DNA of 64,000 nt from Halomonas sp. GD1P12 (GCF_025725645.1 NZ_CP107007.1:1364001-1428000); one strand, 5' to 3'; shown: positions 53,182 through 63,264, counted from the stretch's first letter. The notes: generated by a model from the letters alone, not told the origin. A program made the numbers and translations.

Positions 53182-53745
53182 ATGGCTGTGTCCGAAAACA
53201 TCAACGAATTAGATGTCGCCGAAACGCTACGACGCTGCACCAACGGAGAGCAGGAGGCGCTTCACGCCCTCTATCGCCAGGAAGGCGCACGGATGCTCGG
53301 CGTCGTTTTGCGTATCGTCAAGGACCGCGGTATGGCGGAGGACATCGTCCACGACGCCTTTCTGTCGATCTGGCAGCGGGCCGATACCTTCGACCCGCAA
53401 AAGGGCGCCGCCCGTACCTGGATTTACAGCATCGCCCGTCACTTGGCGCTCAACGCCATTCGACGACGTGACCTGAGTGGTGACGAGGTCGAGCCGGATA
53501 CCCTCGAGCAGCAGGATGTGAGACGCCCGGAAGGGCAGAGCGTCGACGCCTTCGACTGGCAAACCGGCCAGCGAATGGACGAATGCTTGAAAGAACTCGA
53601 TGTCGAACGCCGCAACTGCGTGCTTCAGGCCTATGTCGATGGCTTGAGCCATGCAGAAATCGCCGCACACACGGGTGCGCCGCTGGGCACGGTCAAGGCC
53701 TGGATCAAGCGCAGCCTGGTGCGTTTAAGGGAGTGTCTGGCATGA
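53182..53745 (+). CDS. ECF RNA polymerase sigma factor (SigK-like)
   Basis: A 187 aa extracytoplasmic-function sigma factor. Region 2 is at about 25-95 (RMLGVVLRIVKDRGMAEDIVHDAFLSIWQRA with the -10-binding helix, then ARTWIYSIARHLALNAIRRR). Region 4 is at about 130-180 (CVLQAYVDGLSHAEIAAHTGAPLGTVKAWIKRSL in outline). The anti-sigma gene overlaps its end by 4 bp. The pair with an RskA-type anti-sigma is the SigK (ECF19-type) arrangement. Confidence 0.92.
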   Translation: MAVSENINELDVAETLRRCTNGEQEALHALYRQEGARMLGVVLRIVKDRGMAEDIVHDAFLSIWQRADTFDPQKGAARTWIYSIARHLALNAIRRRDLSGDEVEPDTLEQQDVRRPEGQSVDAFDWQTGQRMDECLKELDVERRNCVLQAYVDGLSHAEIAAHTGAPLGTVKAWIKRSLVRLRECLA

Positions 53746-54473
53746 AAGCCGCCGATCAACACGATGACAACCACGCCCTGGCGGGAGAGTACGTTCTCGG
53801 CACGCTGAGTTTTACCGAGCGCCAGGCATTCGAAGCGCGCCTGGAAAACGACCCAGCCCTACAGCAAGCGGTCCGCGACTGGGAAGAGCGCTTTTTCCCC
53901 TACAACGCGCTGACCGAGCCGGTGGCCCCGAGCGATTTTCTCTGGCCACGTATTCAGCGAAGCCTCGACGAGCGCCGCCCGGCGCCGGTCGACACGGCCT
54001 CGTTGTCGAACCCGCCCGTCCAGGCGCCCAGCCTTTGGCAGCGCCTTGGCTTCTGGCGCGCGGTGTCCGGGATGGGCGTCGCCGCCACGATCCTGATGGC
54101 CGCGCTTTTGCTGCTGCAGCCGCTGGGCCCCGCCACGCCGGAGTACATGGTGGTGCTGCTGGCGCCGCAGAGCCAGTCTGCCGGTTGGGTGGTGCAGGCG
54201 GCCAACCGCCGTCAAATCGAGCTGATACCGCTGGGCACGTTCGAGGTGCCCGAAGGCAAGACGCTGGAGTTCTGGACCAAGGCCGACGACTGGCAGCGGC
54301 CCGTGTCACTAGGGCTGGTCGAACCCGGCGAGCCCATCCGCCTGAATCTCGATGACCTGCCGCCGCTCGAGGACAACCAGCTCTTCGAGCTCACGCTGGA
54401 AGACGCCACCGGTTCGCCCACCGGCCTGCCCACCGGCCCCATCGAGTATATCGGGCGCGCCGTGGAGATCTGA
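53742..54473 (+). CDS. RskA-type anti-sigma factor
   Basis: A 243 aa membrane protein that presumably binds the upstream sigma factor. The N-terminal cytoplasmic part has ALAGEYVLGTLSFTERQAFEARL, the anti-sigma motif of the RskA group without the zinc-binding HxxxCxxC. One membrane helix (about 107-125) is followed by a periplasmic RskA-like domain (WVVQAANRRQIELIPLGTFEVPEGKTLEFW in outline). Translation starts inside the sigma stop codon (ATGA). It converges on trkA with 4 bp between. Confidence 0.9.
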   Translation: MKAADQHDDNHALAGEYVLGTLSFTERQAFEARLENDPALQQAVRDWEERFFPYNALTEPVAPSDFLWPRIQRSLDERRPAPVDTASLSNPPVQAPSLWQRLGFWRAVSGMGVAATILMAALLLLQPLGPATPEYMVVLLAPQSQSAGWVVQAANRRQIELIPLGTFEVPEGKTLEFWTKADDWQRPVSLGLVEPGEPIRLNLDDLPPLEDNQLFELTLEDATGSPTGLPTGPIEYIGRAVEI

Positions 54474-54477
54474 GCCC

Positions 54478-55851
54478 TCAGAAAAAGCTCAAGCCCACCT
54501 GGAAAAGCCGCTCGACGTCGCGAATCCGGCGCTTGTCGATCACGAACAGAATCACGTGATCGCCGCTTTCCACCGTGGCGTCCCCGTGGGCGATGATCAC
54601 CTCCTTGCCGCGCACCATCGCCCCGATGGTCGTGCCCTCGGGCAGGTCGATGTCGCGCACCGCCCGGCCCACCACTTTCGACGACTGCTTGTCGCCGTGG
54701 GCGATCGCCTCGATCGCTTCGGCAGCCCCGCGTCTGAGCGAATGCACGTTGACGATATCGCCCCGGCGCACGTGGGTTAAGAGGCTACCGATGGTCGCCT
54801 GCTGGGGTGAAATGGCGATATCGATCTCGCCGCCCTGCACCAGATCCACGTAGGCGGCGTTGTTGATCAGCGTCAGCACCTTCTTGGCCCCCAGCCGCTT
54901 GGCCAGAAGCGACGACATGATGTTGACCTCGTCGTCGTTGGTCAGCGCGCAGAAGATGTCGCAATCCTCGATGTTCTCCTCCTCGAGCAGCCGCTTGCTG
55001 GTGGCGCTGCCGTGGAGCACCACGGTACGGTCGAGCCGCTCGGAGAGCGTGGTACAGCGCTCGAGACTGTGCTCGATGATCTTGACCTGATGGCTGTGCT
55101 CGAGATGCTCGGCCAGGCGCTCGCCGATGTTGCCGCCGCCGGCGATCACCACCCGGCGAAAGCCGCGCTCGACGCGCCTGAGCTCGCTCATCACCGCGCG
55201 GATATCGCGCCGCGCGGCGAGAAAGAACACCTCGTCGTCGGCTTCGATCACCGTATCGCCGCGCGGGATGATCGGCCGGTTGCGCCGGTAGATCGCCGCT
55301 ACGCGGGTGTCGACGTTGGGCATGTGGCGCCCCAGAAAGGCGAGGTCCTGGCCCACCAGCGGGCCGCCGTAGAACGCCTTGACCGCCACGAGCTGGACGA
55401 GCCCACCGGCGAATTCCAGCACCTGCAGCGCCCCCGGGTGTTCGATCAAGCGGCGCACGTGATCGGTGACCACCTGCTCGGGGCTGATCAAGACATCGAT
55501 GGGAATCGCTTCGTGGGCAAACAGGCCCTTGCGGGTCAGATAGGGCGTGGCGCGCACCCGGGCGATCTTGGTCGGCGTGCGAAACAGCGTATGCGCCACC
55601 TGGCAGGCGATCATGTTGACTTCGTCGGAGTTGGTGACGGCGATCAGCATGTCGGCGTCCTCGCAGCCGGCCTGGCGCAGCACGATGGGGTAGGAGCCGG
55701 CGCCGGTGACGGTGCGAATATCGAGTTTGGTGTGCAGCTCGCGGAGCTTGGCGGCATCGGTGTCGACCACGGTGATGTCGTTCTCTTCACGCGCGAGGTG
55801 TTCGGCCAGCGTACCGCCGACCTGGCCGGCGCCAAGAATGATGATTTTCAT
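54478..55851 (-). CDS. trkA: Trk potassium uptake regulator TrkA
   Basis: A 457 aa peripheral membrane protein that gates the Trk potassium channel in response to NAD(H) and ATP. It has two RCK halves: [20 protein letters not shown] (residues 1-20) and [19 protein letters not shown] (about 232-250), both with GxGxxG nucleotide sites, each followed by a TrkA-C domain. The trkH membrane partner is not in this window. It is divergent from kdpFABC, placing both potassium systems side by side. Confidence 0.95.
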   Translation of the reverse strand: MKIIILGAGQVGGTLAEHLAREENDITVVDTDAAKLRELHTKLDIRTVTGAGSYPIVLRQAGCEDADMLIAVTNSDEVNMIACQVAHTLFRTPTKIARVRATPYLTRKGLFAHEAIPIDVLISPEQVVTDHVRRLIEHPGALQVLEFAGGLVQLVAVKAFYGGPLVGQDLAFLGRHMPNVDTRVAAIYRRNRPIIPRGDTVIEADDEVFFLAARRDIRAVMSELRRVERGFRRVVIAGGGNIGERLAEHLEHSHQVKIIEHSLERCTTLSERLDRTVVLHGSATSKRLLEEENIEDCDIFCALTNDDEVNIMSSLLAKRLGAKKVLTLINNAAYVDLVQGGEIDIAISPQQATIGSLLTHVRRGDIVNVHSLRRGAAEAIEAIAHGDKQSSKVVGRAVRDIDLPEGTTIGAMVRGKEVIIAHGDATVESGDHVILFVIDKRRIRDVERLFQVGLSFF

Positions 55852-55941
55852 CGGGGCAGGTTCACTTGATCAACAGGGCAGCGTCGATAGTCCCTTATTC
55901 ATGGGGAAGCTGTCGAGAGCACGCGGTCGCAAGATCCCTCC

Positions 55942-55967
55942 AAAACGCCTTGAATGGCGTTTTTTTA
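55942..55967 (+). terminator. Hairpin with T-run in the trkA-kdpF gap
   Basis: AAAACGCC (55942-55949), a TTGAAT loop, GGCGTTTT (55956-55963), then further T. No plus-strand gene precedes it, so its T-rich 3' side may instead be part of the regulatory repeats. Confidence 0.4.
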
Positions 55968-56014
55968 CGCCTTTTTAACGCCTGAGGCTCCAAACGACAT
56001 CGAATTTTTACGCC
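55961..56014 (+). promoter_or_regulatory. Candidate KdpE-binding repeats before kdpF
   Basis: TTTTTTACGCC (55961-55971), TTTTTAACGCC (55972-55982) and ATTTTTACGCC (56004-56014) are near-identical 11-mers. The first two are in tandem and the third is 32 bp further, close to three helical turns. The last stands where a -35 would be for TATGCT at 56024-56029. KdpE of E. coli also binds a T-rich site in this position. Confidence 0.55.
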
Positions 56015-56057
56015 TGCTCTTCTTATGCTCGTTGGGTCAATCACAGGAGGCGTATTG

Positions 56058-56138
56058 ATGAATATTGTACTGCTGATCATCGCGACGGTTACGGCCACGT
56101 ATCTGTTCTACGCATTAATCTGCCCCGAGCGTTTCTAG
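56058..56138 (+). CDS. kdpF: KdpF, small subunit of the K+-transporting ATPase
   Basis: A 26 aa peptide, a single membrane helix (MNIVLLIIATVTATYLFYAL), stabilising KdpABC. It has its own AGGAGG Shine-Dalgarno and is followed 9 bp later by the kdpA start. Length and position are typical of kdpF. Confidence 0.85.
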   Translation: MNIVLLIIATVTATYLFYALICPERF

Positions 56139-56147
56139 GAGATCGCC

Positions 56148-57839
56148 ATGAACGACATGATCGCCATTTACGCGCTGGTGGCACTGCTCGGCGTGCCGCT
56201 GGGGCTCTACATGGGGCGGGCGCTGGGGAGTAGGCGAACCCGGATGGATGCGCTGTTCGCCGTCATTGAAACCCCCATCTACCGCCTGGCAGGTATCGAC
56301 AGCCATCAGAGCATGACCTGGCAGGCCTATGCGCTGGCCATCCTGAAGCTCCATGCAGGGCTGATCCTGCTGGCCTGGCTGGTCTTCATGTTCCAGGGCA
56401 TGCTGCCGCTGAACCCGGACGGTATCGCCGGCATGCCCTGGGATACCGCGCTGCATACGGCGGTATCGTTTGCGACCAACACCAACCAGCAGCACTACTC
56501 GGGCCAGGCGCAGCTTTCGCACCTGAGCCAGACGCTGGCGATTGTCACGCTGCAGTTTCTGACCCCAGCCACGGGGCTTGCGGTGCTGGTGGCCATCGCG
56601 CGCACGCTGTTGATCAAGCGCGGCGCCAGCGTGCTCAAAGGCGTGGGCAACTACTACCAGGACCTGACCCGCGGCGTGGTACGCGTTCTGCTGCCTCTGG
56701 CCGTCGTGGTGGCGCTGCTGCTCACCTGGCAGGGCGTACCGGCAAGCTATCAGGCGGCGCCTCAGGTTGAAATGCTGGACCCCCAGGTCGAGGAGGTACA
56801 GTCCATTCCGCTCGGGCCGGTGGCCTCCATGGTTGCCATCAAGCAGCTGGGCACCAACGGTGGCGGCTGGTACGGACCCAACTCCAGCGTGCCGCTCGAG
56901 AACCCCACGCCGCTTGCCAACGTGATTGAAACCGCCTCGCTTACGCTGATTCCGGTGGCGCTGCTGTTTGCCATTGCCCTGATCAGCGGTCGTCGGCGGC
57001 TCATGCTGGGGGTGGGGGTGGTGATGCTGGTGTTCTCGCTCGTCTCCACCTCGGTGGTGGTCTACTCCGAACGGATGCCCAACGTCGCGCTTGCCGAGCT
57101 TTCCCAGCCCGGGGCCAACCTGGAGGGCAAGGAGCTGCGTTTCGGTACGGACCTTTCCGCGCTGTGGGGCAGTTGGACCACCCAGACCTCCAACGGCTCG
57201 GTCAATGCCATGCACGACAGCTTCAACCCCATGGGCGGCATGATGCTGCTGATGGACATGTTCGTGAACGTGACCTTTGGTGGCATAGGGGTGGGGCTGA
57301 TTGGCTTCTTTCTCTACCTGATGCTGGCCGCCTTTGTCGGCTCACTGATGGTCGGCCGGGCACCGGAGCTTTTCGGCAAGCCCCTGGAGACCCGCGAGAT
57401 GCGCTGGATTTCCTTGGCAATTCTGGCCCAGCCGCTGGTCATTCTGGGGCTTTCGGCACTCACGGTGGCCATGCCTGGCGCCGTGCAGAATTCGAATCCC
57501 GGCTTCCATGGCCTGTCCCAGGTGCTCTACGAATTTACCTCGGCATTTGCCAACAACGGCTCCGGTTTCGAGGGGCTGGGGGACGCCACGCTTTGGTGGA
57601 ACCTTGCCTGCGTGGTGGCACTTCTGGTGGGGCGTTTTCTGCCCATGCTGGTGCCTCTGGCGGTGGCCGCGTGGCTGGCGGGCAAGCGCGCGGCTCCTGC
57701 TGGCCGGGGCACGCTTCCCATGGACAGCCTGGCGTTCATGGGCCTGACCGCCGGGGTGATCGTGATTGTCAATCTGCTGGGCTTTTTGCCGGCGCTGGTG
57801 CTGGGCCCCATTGCCGAAGCCGTCGTGCAGGGCTTCTAG
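56148..57839 (+). CDS. kdpA: K+-transporting ATPase subunit A
   Basis: Forms the potassium filter of the high-affinity Kdp pump in the inner membrane. The 563 aa protein has four pore regions of the SKT superfamily: NTNQQHYSGQ, IKQLGTNGGGWYGPNSS, TQTSNGSVNAMHDSFNPMGG and FANNGSGFEGLG. AGGAG lies directly before the ATG. Confidence 0.97.
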   Translation: MNDMIAIYALVALLGVPLGLYMGRALGSRRTRMDALFAVIETPIYRLAGIDSHQSMTWQAYALAILKLHAGLILLAWLVFMFQGMLPLNPDGIAGMPWDTALHTAVSFATNTNQQHYSGQAQLSHLSQTLAIVTLQFLTPATGLAVLVAIARTLLIKRGASVLKGVGNYYQDLTRGVVRVLLPLAVVVALLLTWQGVPASYQAAPQVEMLDPQVEEVQSIPLGPVASMVAIKQLGTNGGGWYGPNSSVPLENPTPLANVIETASLTLIPVALLFAIALISGRRRLMLGVGVVMLVFSLVSTSVVVYSERMPNVALAELSQPGANLEGKELRFGTDLSALWGSWTTQTSNGSVNAMHDSFNPMGGMMLLMDMFVNVTFGGIGVGLIGFFLYLMLAAFVGSLMVGRAPELFGKPLETREMRWISLAILAQPLVILGLSALTVAMPGAVQNSNPGFHGLSQVLYEFTSAFANNGSGFEGLGDATLWWNLACVVALLVGRFLPMLVPLAVAAWLAGKRAAPAGRGTLPMDSLAFMGLTAGVIVIVNLLGFLPALVLGPIAEAVVQGF

Positions 57840-57849
57840 GAGAAACGAG

Positions 57850-59886
57850 ATGTCAGATACACCGTTAGTCAACAAGCCACGCCGTTCGCTGCCCGTGGGG
57901 CAGGTGGTCACCGGCGCGATCAAGGGCCTGGCGCCGCAGCTTCTGGCCCGCAATCCCGTCATGGCCGTGGTCGCCATTGGCACCGTGGTGTGCTTTGCGC
58001 TGACCCCCGTGGCCTTTGCCCAGGGTGAAAACGGTGGCTTTGCCCTGGCCATTGCGCTGCTGCTGCTGGCCACGGTGCTGTTCGCCACCGGCGCGGAGTC
58101 GCTGGCGGAGTCACGCGGCAAGGCGCACGCCGGGGCACTGCGCAAGACCAAGGGGGAACTCACCGCGCAGAGGCTCGATGCCGATGGCTCGACCCACCCA
58201 GTGTCCGCCGATTCCCTGCGCCGCGGCGATAGGGTGAAGGTGATGGCCGGTGAGCTGATTCCGGCGGATGGCGACATCGTCGAGGGCGCGGCGTCCATCA
58301 ACGAATCCGCGGTGACCGGCGAATCCGCCCCGGTACTGCGTGAAGCCGGTACCGATAACAGCGGTGTCAGCGCAGGTACCAAGGTGCTGTCGGATCAGCT
58401 GATCATTGAGGTAAGCGCCAACCCAGGCGAGTCGCTGCTGGATCGCATGATTGCCCTGGTCGAAGGTGCCAGCCGTCAGAAGACGCCTTCGGAGCTGGCG
58501 CTGTCGGTGCTGCTGGCCATGCTCACCCTGGTGTTTCTGATCGTGGTGGTGACCCTGGTGCCCATGGCTGCCTTCGTCGGTGTGGAAACGTCCACGGTGA
58601 TGCTGGTGGCGCTGCTGGTGTGTTTGATTCCCACCACCATCGGCGGCCTGCTGCCGGCCATCGGCATTGCCGGCATGGAGCGCGCCCTGCGCGCCAACCT
58701 GGTGGCCAAGTCGGGCAAGGCCGTCGAGATTGCCGGCAGCATCGATACGCTGCTGCTGGACAAGACCGGCACCATTACCCTGGGGGATCGCCGCGCCACG
58801 GAGTTTGCCCCCTGCCAGCAGGTATCGCGCCAGCGCCTGCGCGACGTGGCATTCTTGACCTCACTGGACGATCCGACCCCGGAAGGCCGCTCGATTGTCG
58901 CGCTGGCCACCGAGCAGGGCGTGGATAGTCAGCTCAGTGAAGAGGCCGACGGCGCCACGTTTGAAGCCTTCAGCGCACAGACCCGGCTATCCGGCGTTGA
59001 CCTGACGAGTGGACGCACGCTGCGCAAAGGGGCACCCAACGCCATCGCCGCTTGGGTGACGGCGCAGGGCGGCGAGATACCCGGCGACTACGAGCAGGTG
59101 ATTGCGCGTATTTCCCGAGACGGCGCCACGCCCATCGCCGTGGCCGAAGGCAAGCAGCTGCTGGGCGTGGTGGCACTGTCTGACGTGATCAAGAGCGGTA
59201 TTGCAGAGAAGTTTGCCGAGCTGCGCGCCATGGGCATCAAGACGGTCATGATCACCGGCGACAACCCGATCACCGCCTCGGCGATTGCCGCCACGGCAGG
59301 GGTGGATGACTACATTGCCGAGGCGACGCCGGAGCGCAAGCTGGCGCTGATTCGCGAGGAGCAGGCCAGCGGTCGCCTGGTGGCCATGGTCGGGGACGGC
59401 ACAAACGATGCGCCCGCGCTTGCCCAAGCGGATCTTGGTCTGGCGATGAACTCGGGCACTCAGGCCGCCCGCGAAGCCGCCAACATGGTGGATCTGGACT
59501 CCGACCCCGGCAAGCTGATCAGCGCGGTGGAAATCGGCAAGCAGCTGCTGGTGACGCGCGGAGCGCTGACCACGTTTTCGCTGGCCAACGACGTCGCCAA
59601 GTACTTCGTCATCCTCCCGGCGCTGTTTGCCGCGAGCATTCCAGCGCTTGGCGTGCTGGATGTGATGAATCTGCACTCGCCCACTTCGGCGGTGCTGGCC
59701 GCGGTGCTGTTCAATGCGCTGATCATTCCGGCACTGATCCCCTTCGCCCTGCGCGGGGTGTCGGTCAAGGCGGCCTCAGCCACGGAGCTTCTGCGTCGCA
59801 ATCTGCTCATCTATGGGCTTGGCGGGCTGCTGCTGCCGTTCCCTGCCATCAAGCTGCTGGACATGCTGATCGCCCTGTTCCTTTAG
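57850..59886 (+). CDS. kdpB: K+-transporting ATPase subunit B (P-type ATPase)
   Basis: Hydrolyses ATP to drive the Kdp pump. The 678 aa protein has the actuator TGESAPV, the phosphorylation motif LLDKTGTITLG, the nucleotide motif FSAQTRLSGV and the hinge GDGTNDAPALAQADLGLAMNSGTQAA. The ATG at 57850 has GGAG upstream and is chosen over the in-frame start at 57766, which lies inside kdpA. Confidence 0.97.
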   Translation: MSDTPLVNKPRRSLPVGQVVTGAIKGLAPQLLARNPVMAVVAIGTVVCFALTPVAFAQGENGGFALAIALLLLATVLFATGAESLAESRGKAHAGALRKTKGELTAQRLDADGSTHPVSADSLRRGDRVKVMAGELIPADGDIVEGAASINESAVTGESAPVLREAGTDNSGVSAGTKVLSDQLIIEVSANPGESLLDRMIALVEGASRQKTPSELALSVLLAMLTLVFLIVVVTLVPMAAFVGVETSTVMLVALLVCLIPTTIGGLLPAIGIAGMERALRANLVAKSGKAVEIAGSIDTLLLDKTGTITLGDRRATEFAPCQQVSRQRLRDVAFLTSLDDPTPEGRSIVALATEQGVDSQLSEEADGATFEAFSAQTRLSGVDLTSGRTLRKGAPNAIAAWVTAQGGEIPGDYEQVIARISRDGATPIAVAEGKQLLGVVALSDVIKSGIAEKFAELRAMGIKTVMITGDNPITASAIAATAGVDDYIAEATPERKLALIREEQASGRLVAMVGDGTNDAPALAQADLGLAMNSGTQAAREAANMVDLDSDPGKLISAVEIGKQLLVTRGALTTFSLANDVAKYFVILPALFAASIPALGVLDVMNLHSPTSAVLAAVLFNALIIPALIPFALRGVSVKAASATELLRRNLLIYGLGGLLLPFPAIKLLDMLIALFL

Positions 59887-59897
59887 GAGAAACATCG

Positions 59898-60575
59898 ATG
59901 GAAACTGTCGAGAACGTCGAGCAAGAAACGTTACACGTGGAAGACGAGGCCCTCCAGACACGCGCCTCGTGGAGCAGCGCGCTGCGCTTTCTGGCCGTGA
60001 TGGCCGTGCTTTTGGGGCTTGCCTACCCGCTGGCCACCACCGCCGTCGGCGGCTGGCTGTTTCCGGAACAGGCGGGCGGCAGCCTGCTGCGGGACGCCTC
60101 GGGAAGGGTCATCGGCTCCCGCCTGGTCGCCCAGACCTTTGTGGGCAATGAATACTTTATCGGCCGACCCTCTGCCGCGGGCAACGATGCGGCCAGTGTA
60201 TCCGGCTCCAATCTGGCACCCAGCAACGTGGCGCTGCGCGAGCGGGCTGAAGCCGACGCCCAGGCCATTGCCCTGCGTGAAGGTGTCAGTGTCGATCAGA
60301 TACCTGTCGATCTGATTACCGCCTCCGGTTCCGGGGTTGACCCGCATATTTCGCCGGAAGCCGCCAGGCTCCAGGTGGCAAGGGTAGCGCAGGCACGCCA
60401 AATCGACGAAGCTAGCGTGACCGCGCTGCTTGAGCCCGCCCTTGAGAATACCGGCTGGCTGGGGGCGCCGATGATCAACGTGCTGCGTCTGAACGCAAGC
60501 CTTGATGAACGCTACCCGGCTGCACCGGGGGCTGACTCGGCAGCAAACGATACCCCTTCAAACACCGTGGAGTGA
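59898..60575 (+). CDS. kdpC: K+-transporting ATPase subunit C
   Basis: A single-pass accessory subunit, 225 aa, anchored by a helix at about 29-52 (LRFLAVMAVLLGLAYPLATTAVGGWLF in outline). Typical KdpC segments are GSRLVAQTFVGNEYFIGRPSA and LITASGSGVDPHISPEAA in outline. It is longer than the usual ~190 aa because of an acidic N-terminal extension of about 25 residues and a C-terminal tail. It lies 11 bp after kdpB. Confidence 0.95.
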   Translation: METVENVEQETLHVEDEALQTRASWSSALRFLAVMAVLLGLAYPLATTAVGGWLFPEQAGGSLLRDASGRVIGSRLVAQTFVGNEYFIGRPSAAGNDAASVSGSNLAPSNVALRERAEADAQAIALREGVSVDQIPVDLITASGSGVDPHISPEAARLQVARVAQARQIDEASVTALLEPALENTGWLGAPMINVLRLNASLDERYPAAPGADSAANDTPSNTVE

Positions 60576-60579
60576 CACG

Positions 60580-63264
60580 ATGTACTCAGCGGATCCGCGG
60601 CCCGATCCCGATGCATTACTCAAAGCCGCGCGCCGGGAGGCGCGCGGCTGTTTGCGTGTATTCCTGGGCGCCGCTCCTGGCGTCGGCAAGACCTACACCA
60701 TGCTGCGCACCGCGCGTGAACGCATGGAAGAGGGCGAGGATATCGTGATCGGCGTGGTGGAGTCCCACGGGCGTGCCGACACCGAGGCGCTGTGCGAGGG
60801 GCTGGCGCGCATTCCGCTTTCGCCCCTGCAGCACCACGGGCGAACGTTTCACGAGTTCGATCTCGATGCCGCCCTGGCGCGGCGCCCCGGCATTCTGCTG
60901 GTGGATGAACTCGCCCATCGCAATATCCCCGGCAGCCGCCACGCCAGACGCTATCAGGATATCGAGGAGCTTCTGGAGGCGGGCATCGACGTGTGGACCA
61001 CGGTCAACGTCCAGCATCTGGAGAGCCTCAATGACGACGTCGCCCGGATTACCGGCATCCGCATGCGCGAAACCGTGCCCGATACGCTGCTCGAGCGCGC
61101 CCGCGATGTATCGCTGGTTGACCTCACGCCCGAAGAGTTACTCGAGCGTCTGAGGCGTGGCAAGGTGTACATCCCCGAGCAGGCCCGGGCCGCCATGGAG
61201 GGGTATTTCAACGAGTCGAACCTCAACGCGCTGCGCGAGCTGGCCATTCAGACCATGGCCGAGCGGGTCGATGCCGATGTAAAGGTGGCCATGGACGCCG
61301 GCGGGCGGGCGGGGCCCTGGCCGGTCAGGCCGCATCTGGTCGTGGTCATCAACGGCGGTGACGAGGATATATCGCTGGTGCGCGCGGCCCACCGGATGGC
61401 CGAGCGGCGCCTGGCGGTGTGGCGCGCCGTCTATGTAGACAAGGGCGCCGACAGCGCCGAGCAGCAGCTGGCGGTCGAACAGACCTTCAGCCTGGTGACC
61501 CGATTGGGCGGTGATTCGCTACGCCTGCAGGGGCAAAGCCAGCTGGGGGAAGTGGTCAATTACGCCCGCGCCATCAATGCCACCACGATCGTGGTGGGGC
61601 GCGAGGTCAGACGCCGCGCATGGCCATGGTCGCGGCCGCTGGCTCAGCGGTTGCTGGCCCGTGCCGAGGCATTCGATATCGTCGTGGTGGCAAAGGGGAG
61701 CGGCAACCGCCGTCGGCCGCTGCGTCGCCTGGGGGTACGGCTGCGTCCTTCTCAGTTCATCGCCACCAGCCTGGGCGTGGCGGCGTCGCTTGGCGTGGCG
61801 CTTTTGCTGGAACCCTGGCTGGAGCTTGCCAATCTGTCGCTGGTGTTTCTGGCCGCGGTCCTGTTCAGCGCCGTATGGGCAGGCACCACCATGGCCATGT
61901 TCAGCGCCGTGGCCGGTTTTCTGGTGTTCAATTTCTTCTTTACCCAGCCGCGCCTGACCTTTGCGATGGTGGAGCGCGGCCAGCTGCTGACGGTGGTGCT
62001 GTTCTTTCTGGTGGCCCTGGTGGTGGGCCAGCTTGCCGGGCGCGGGCGTCAGCGGCTGATGGCGCTGCGCGCAAGCCGCGATCAGACCCGGCTGCTGCTG
62101 CGCTACGCCGAGCAGCTCTCCATGGCGACCGACAGCAAGGGCGTTGCCAAGGTGGGGGTGGATACCCTGGTGGACTGCTTTATGGTGCCTACCGCCTTTC
62201 TCGAGAGTGCCGAAAGTGCCAGCGAAGTGCGCGTAGTGCATGCGCTGCCGGCTTCCGAGCACCTGGACATCACCGCCCGGCAGGCCGCGGTATGGAGCTG
62301 GCAGCACCAGAAACCCAGCGGCCGCGGCACCCAGACGCTCAGCCAGCAGGCCTGGCGCCTGACGCCGCTGACCGTGCAGGGGCAAGGCGTGGGCATGCTG
62401 GCGCTCAAGCTGTCGGCGGCTCCCAAGGCCTTGAGCCACGAGCAGGAAGCGCTGATGGATACCCTGGTGCGCCAGCTCAGCATGGCGCTGGAGCGTACCC
62501 GCCTGGTGTCCGAGCTCAACGCCACGCGGGTGTCCGAGGAGAACGAGCGGCTGCGCTCGGCGCTGCTGTCATCGGTCTCCCACGATCTGCGCACGCCGCT
62601 TGCCTCGATCATCGGGGCGACCAGCTCGCTGATCGACCTCAGGCCACAGCTCAGCGACAGTGACCAGCGCGAACTGCTCGACGGTATTCTGTCCGAAAGT
62701 GAGCGCCTTAACCGCTACATCCAGAACCTGCTGGACATGACGCGTCTGGGCCACGGCACGCTCAAACTCGAGCGTGACTGGGTGGCGTTCGAGGACCTGA
62801 TCAACTCGGCGCTCAAACGCCTGGGGCACTCCTTGAAGCACGTGACGGTGCGCCGGTTTTGGCCCGCGTCACTGCCGCTTTTGTACGTTCATCCGGCGCT
62901 GATCGAGCAGGCGCTGGTCAACGTGCTGGATAACGCCCAGCGATTTTCACCGCCGGGTGGGGAGCTTTCCATCAAGGCGCATCTGCGTGAAGGAGAGCCC
63001 GCGACGCTGGTAATCACCATCGAGGATCAGGGGCCGGGCATTGCTCACGATCTGCGCGAGCAGGTATTCGACATGTTCTACAGCGGTGGCGACGGCGACC
63101 GCAGTGCTCACGGCAGTGGCCTGGGGCTTGCGATCTGCCGCGGCATGGTCGGCGCCCACGGGGGCACGATCAGTGCCGATACCGCAGAAAGCGGGCGGGG
63201 CACCGCCATCATCATGACCCTGCCGCTATTGGAGACCGACCCAGGAAGAGCCGATGAAGAGTGA
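60580..63264 (+). CDS. kdpD: Potassium sensor histidine kinase KdpD
   Basis: An 894 aa membrane kinase that senses potassium limitation or salt stress. The N-terminal KdpD domain has the Walker-like GAAPGVGKTYTML and the USP-like domain that follows. Four membrane helices (DUF4118) lie at about 390-500, then a GAF-like part. The HisKA motif is SSVSHDLRTPLASIIG and the ATPase domain has ALVNVLDNAQRFSPPGG. It has no spacer from kdpC except 4 bp and overlaps kdpE by 11 bp. Confidence 0.95.
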   Translation: MYSADPRPDPDALLKAARREARGCLRVFLGAAPGVGKTYTMLRTARERMEEGEDIVIGVVESHGRADTEALCEGLARIPLSPLQHHGRTFHEFDLDAALARRPGILLVDELAHRNIPGSRHARRYQDIEELLEAGIDVWTTVNVQHLESLNDDVARITGIRMRETVPDTLLERARDVSLVDLTPEELLERLRRGKVYIPEQARAAMEGYFNESNLNALRELAIQTMAERVDADVKVAMDAGGRAGPWPVRPHLVVVINGGDEDISLVRAAHRMAERRLAVWRAVYVDKGADSAEQQLAVEQTFSLVTRLGGDSLRLQGQSQLGEVVNYARAINATTIVVGREVRRRAWPWSRPLAQRLLARAEAFDIVVVAKGSGNRRRPLRRLGVRLRPSQFIATSLGVAASLGVALLLEPWLELANLSLVFLAAVLFSAVWAGTTMAMFSAVAGFLVFNFFFTQPRLTFAMVERGQLLTVVLFFLVALVVGQLAGRGRQRLMALRASRDQTRLLLRYAEQLSMATDSKGVAKVGVDTLVDCFMVPTAFLESAESASEVRVVHALPASEHLDITARQAAVWSWQHQKPSGRGTQTLSQQAWRLTPLTVQGQGVGMLALKLSAAPKALSHEQEALMDTLVRQLSMALERTRLVSELNATRVSEENERLRSALLSSVSHDLRTPLASIIGATSSLIDLRPQLSDSDQRELLDGILSESERLNRYIQNLLDMTRLGHGTLKLERDWVAFEDLINSALKRLGHSLKHVTVRRFWPASLPLLYVHPALIEQALVNVLDNAQRFSPPGGELSIKAHLREGEPATLVITIEDQGPGIAHDLREQVFDMFYSGGDGDRSAHGSGLGLAICRGMVGAHGGTISADTAESGRGTAIIMTLPLLETDPGRADEE

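Noticed and set aside
55942..55967. Hairpin before kdpF considered as a leader attenuator.
   Set aside because: It lies upstream of the probable -10 at 56024, so it would not be in the kdp transcript.
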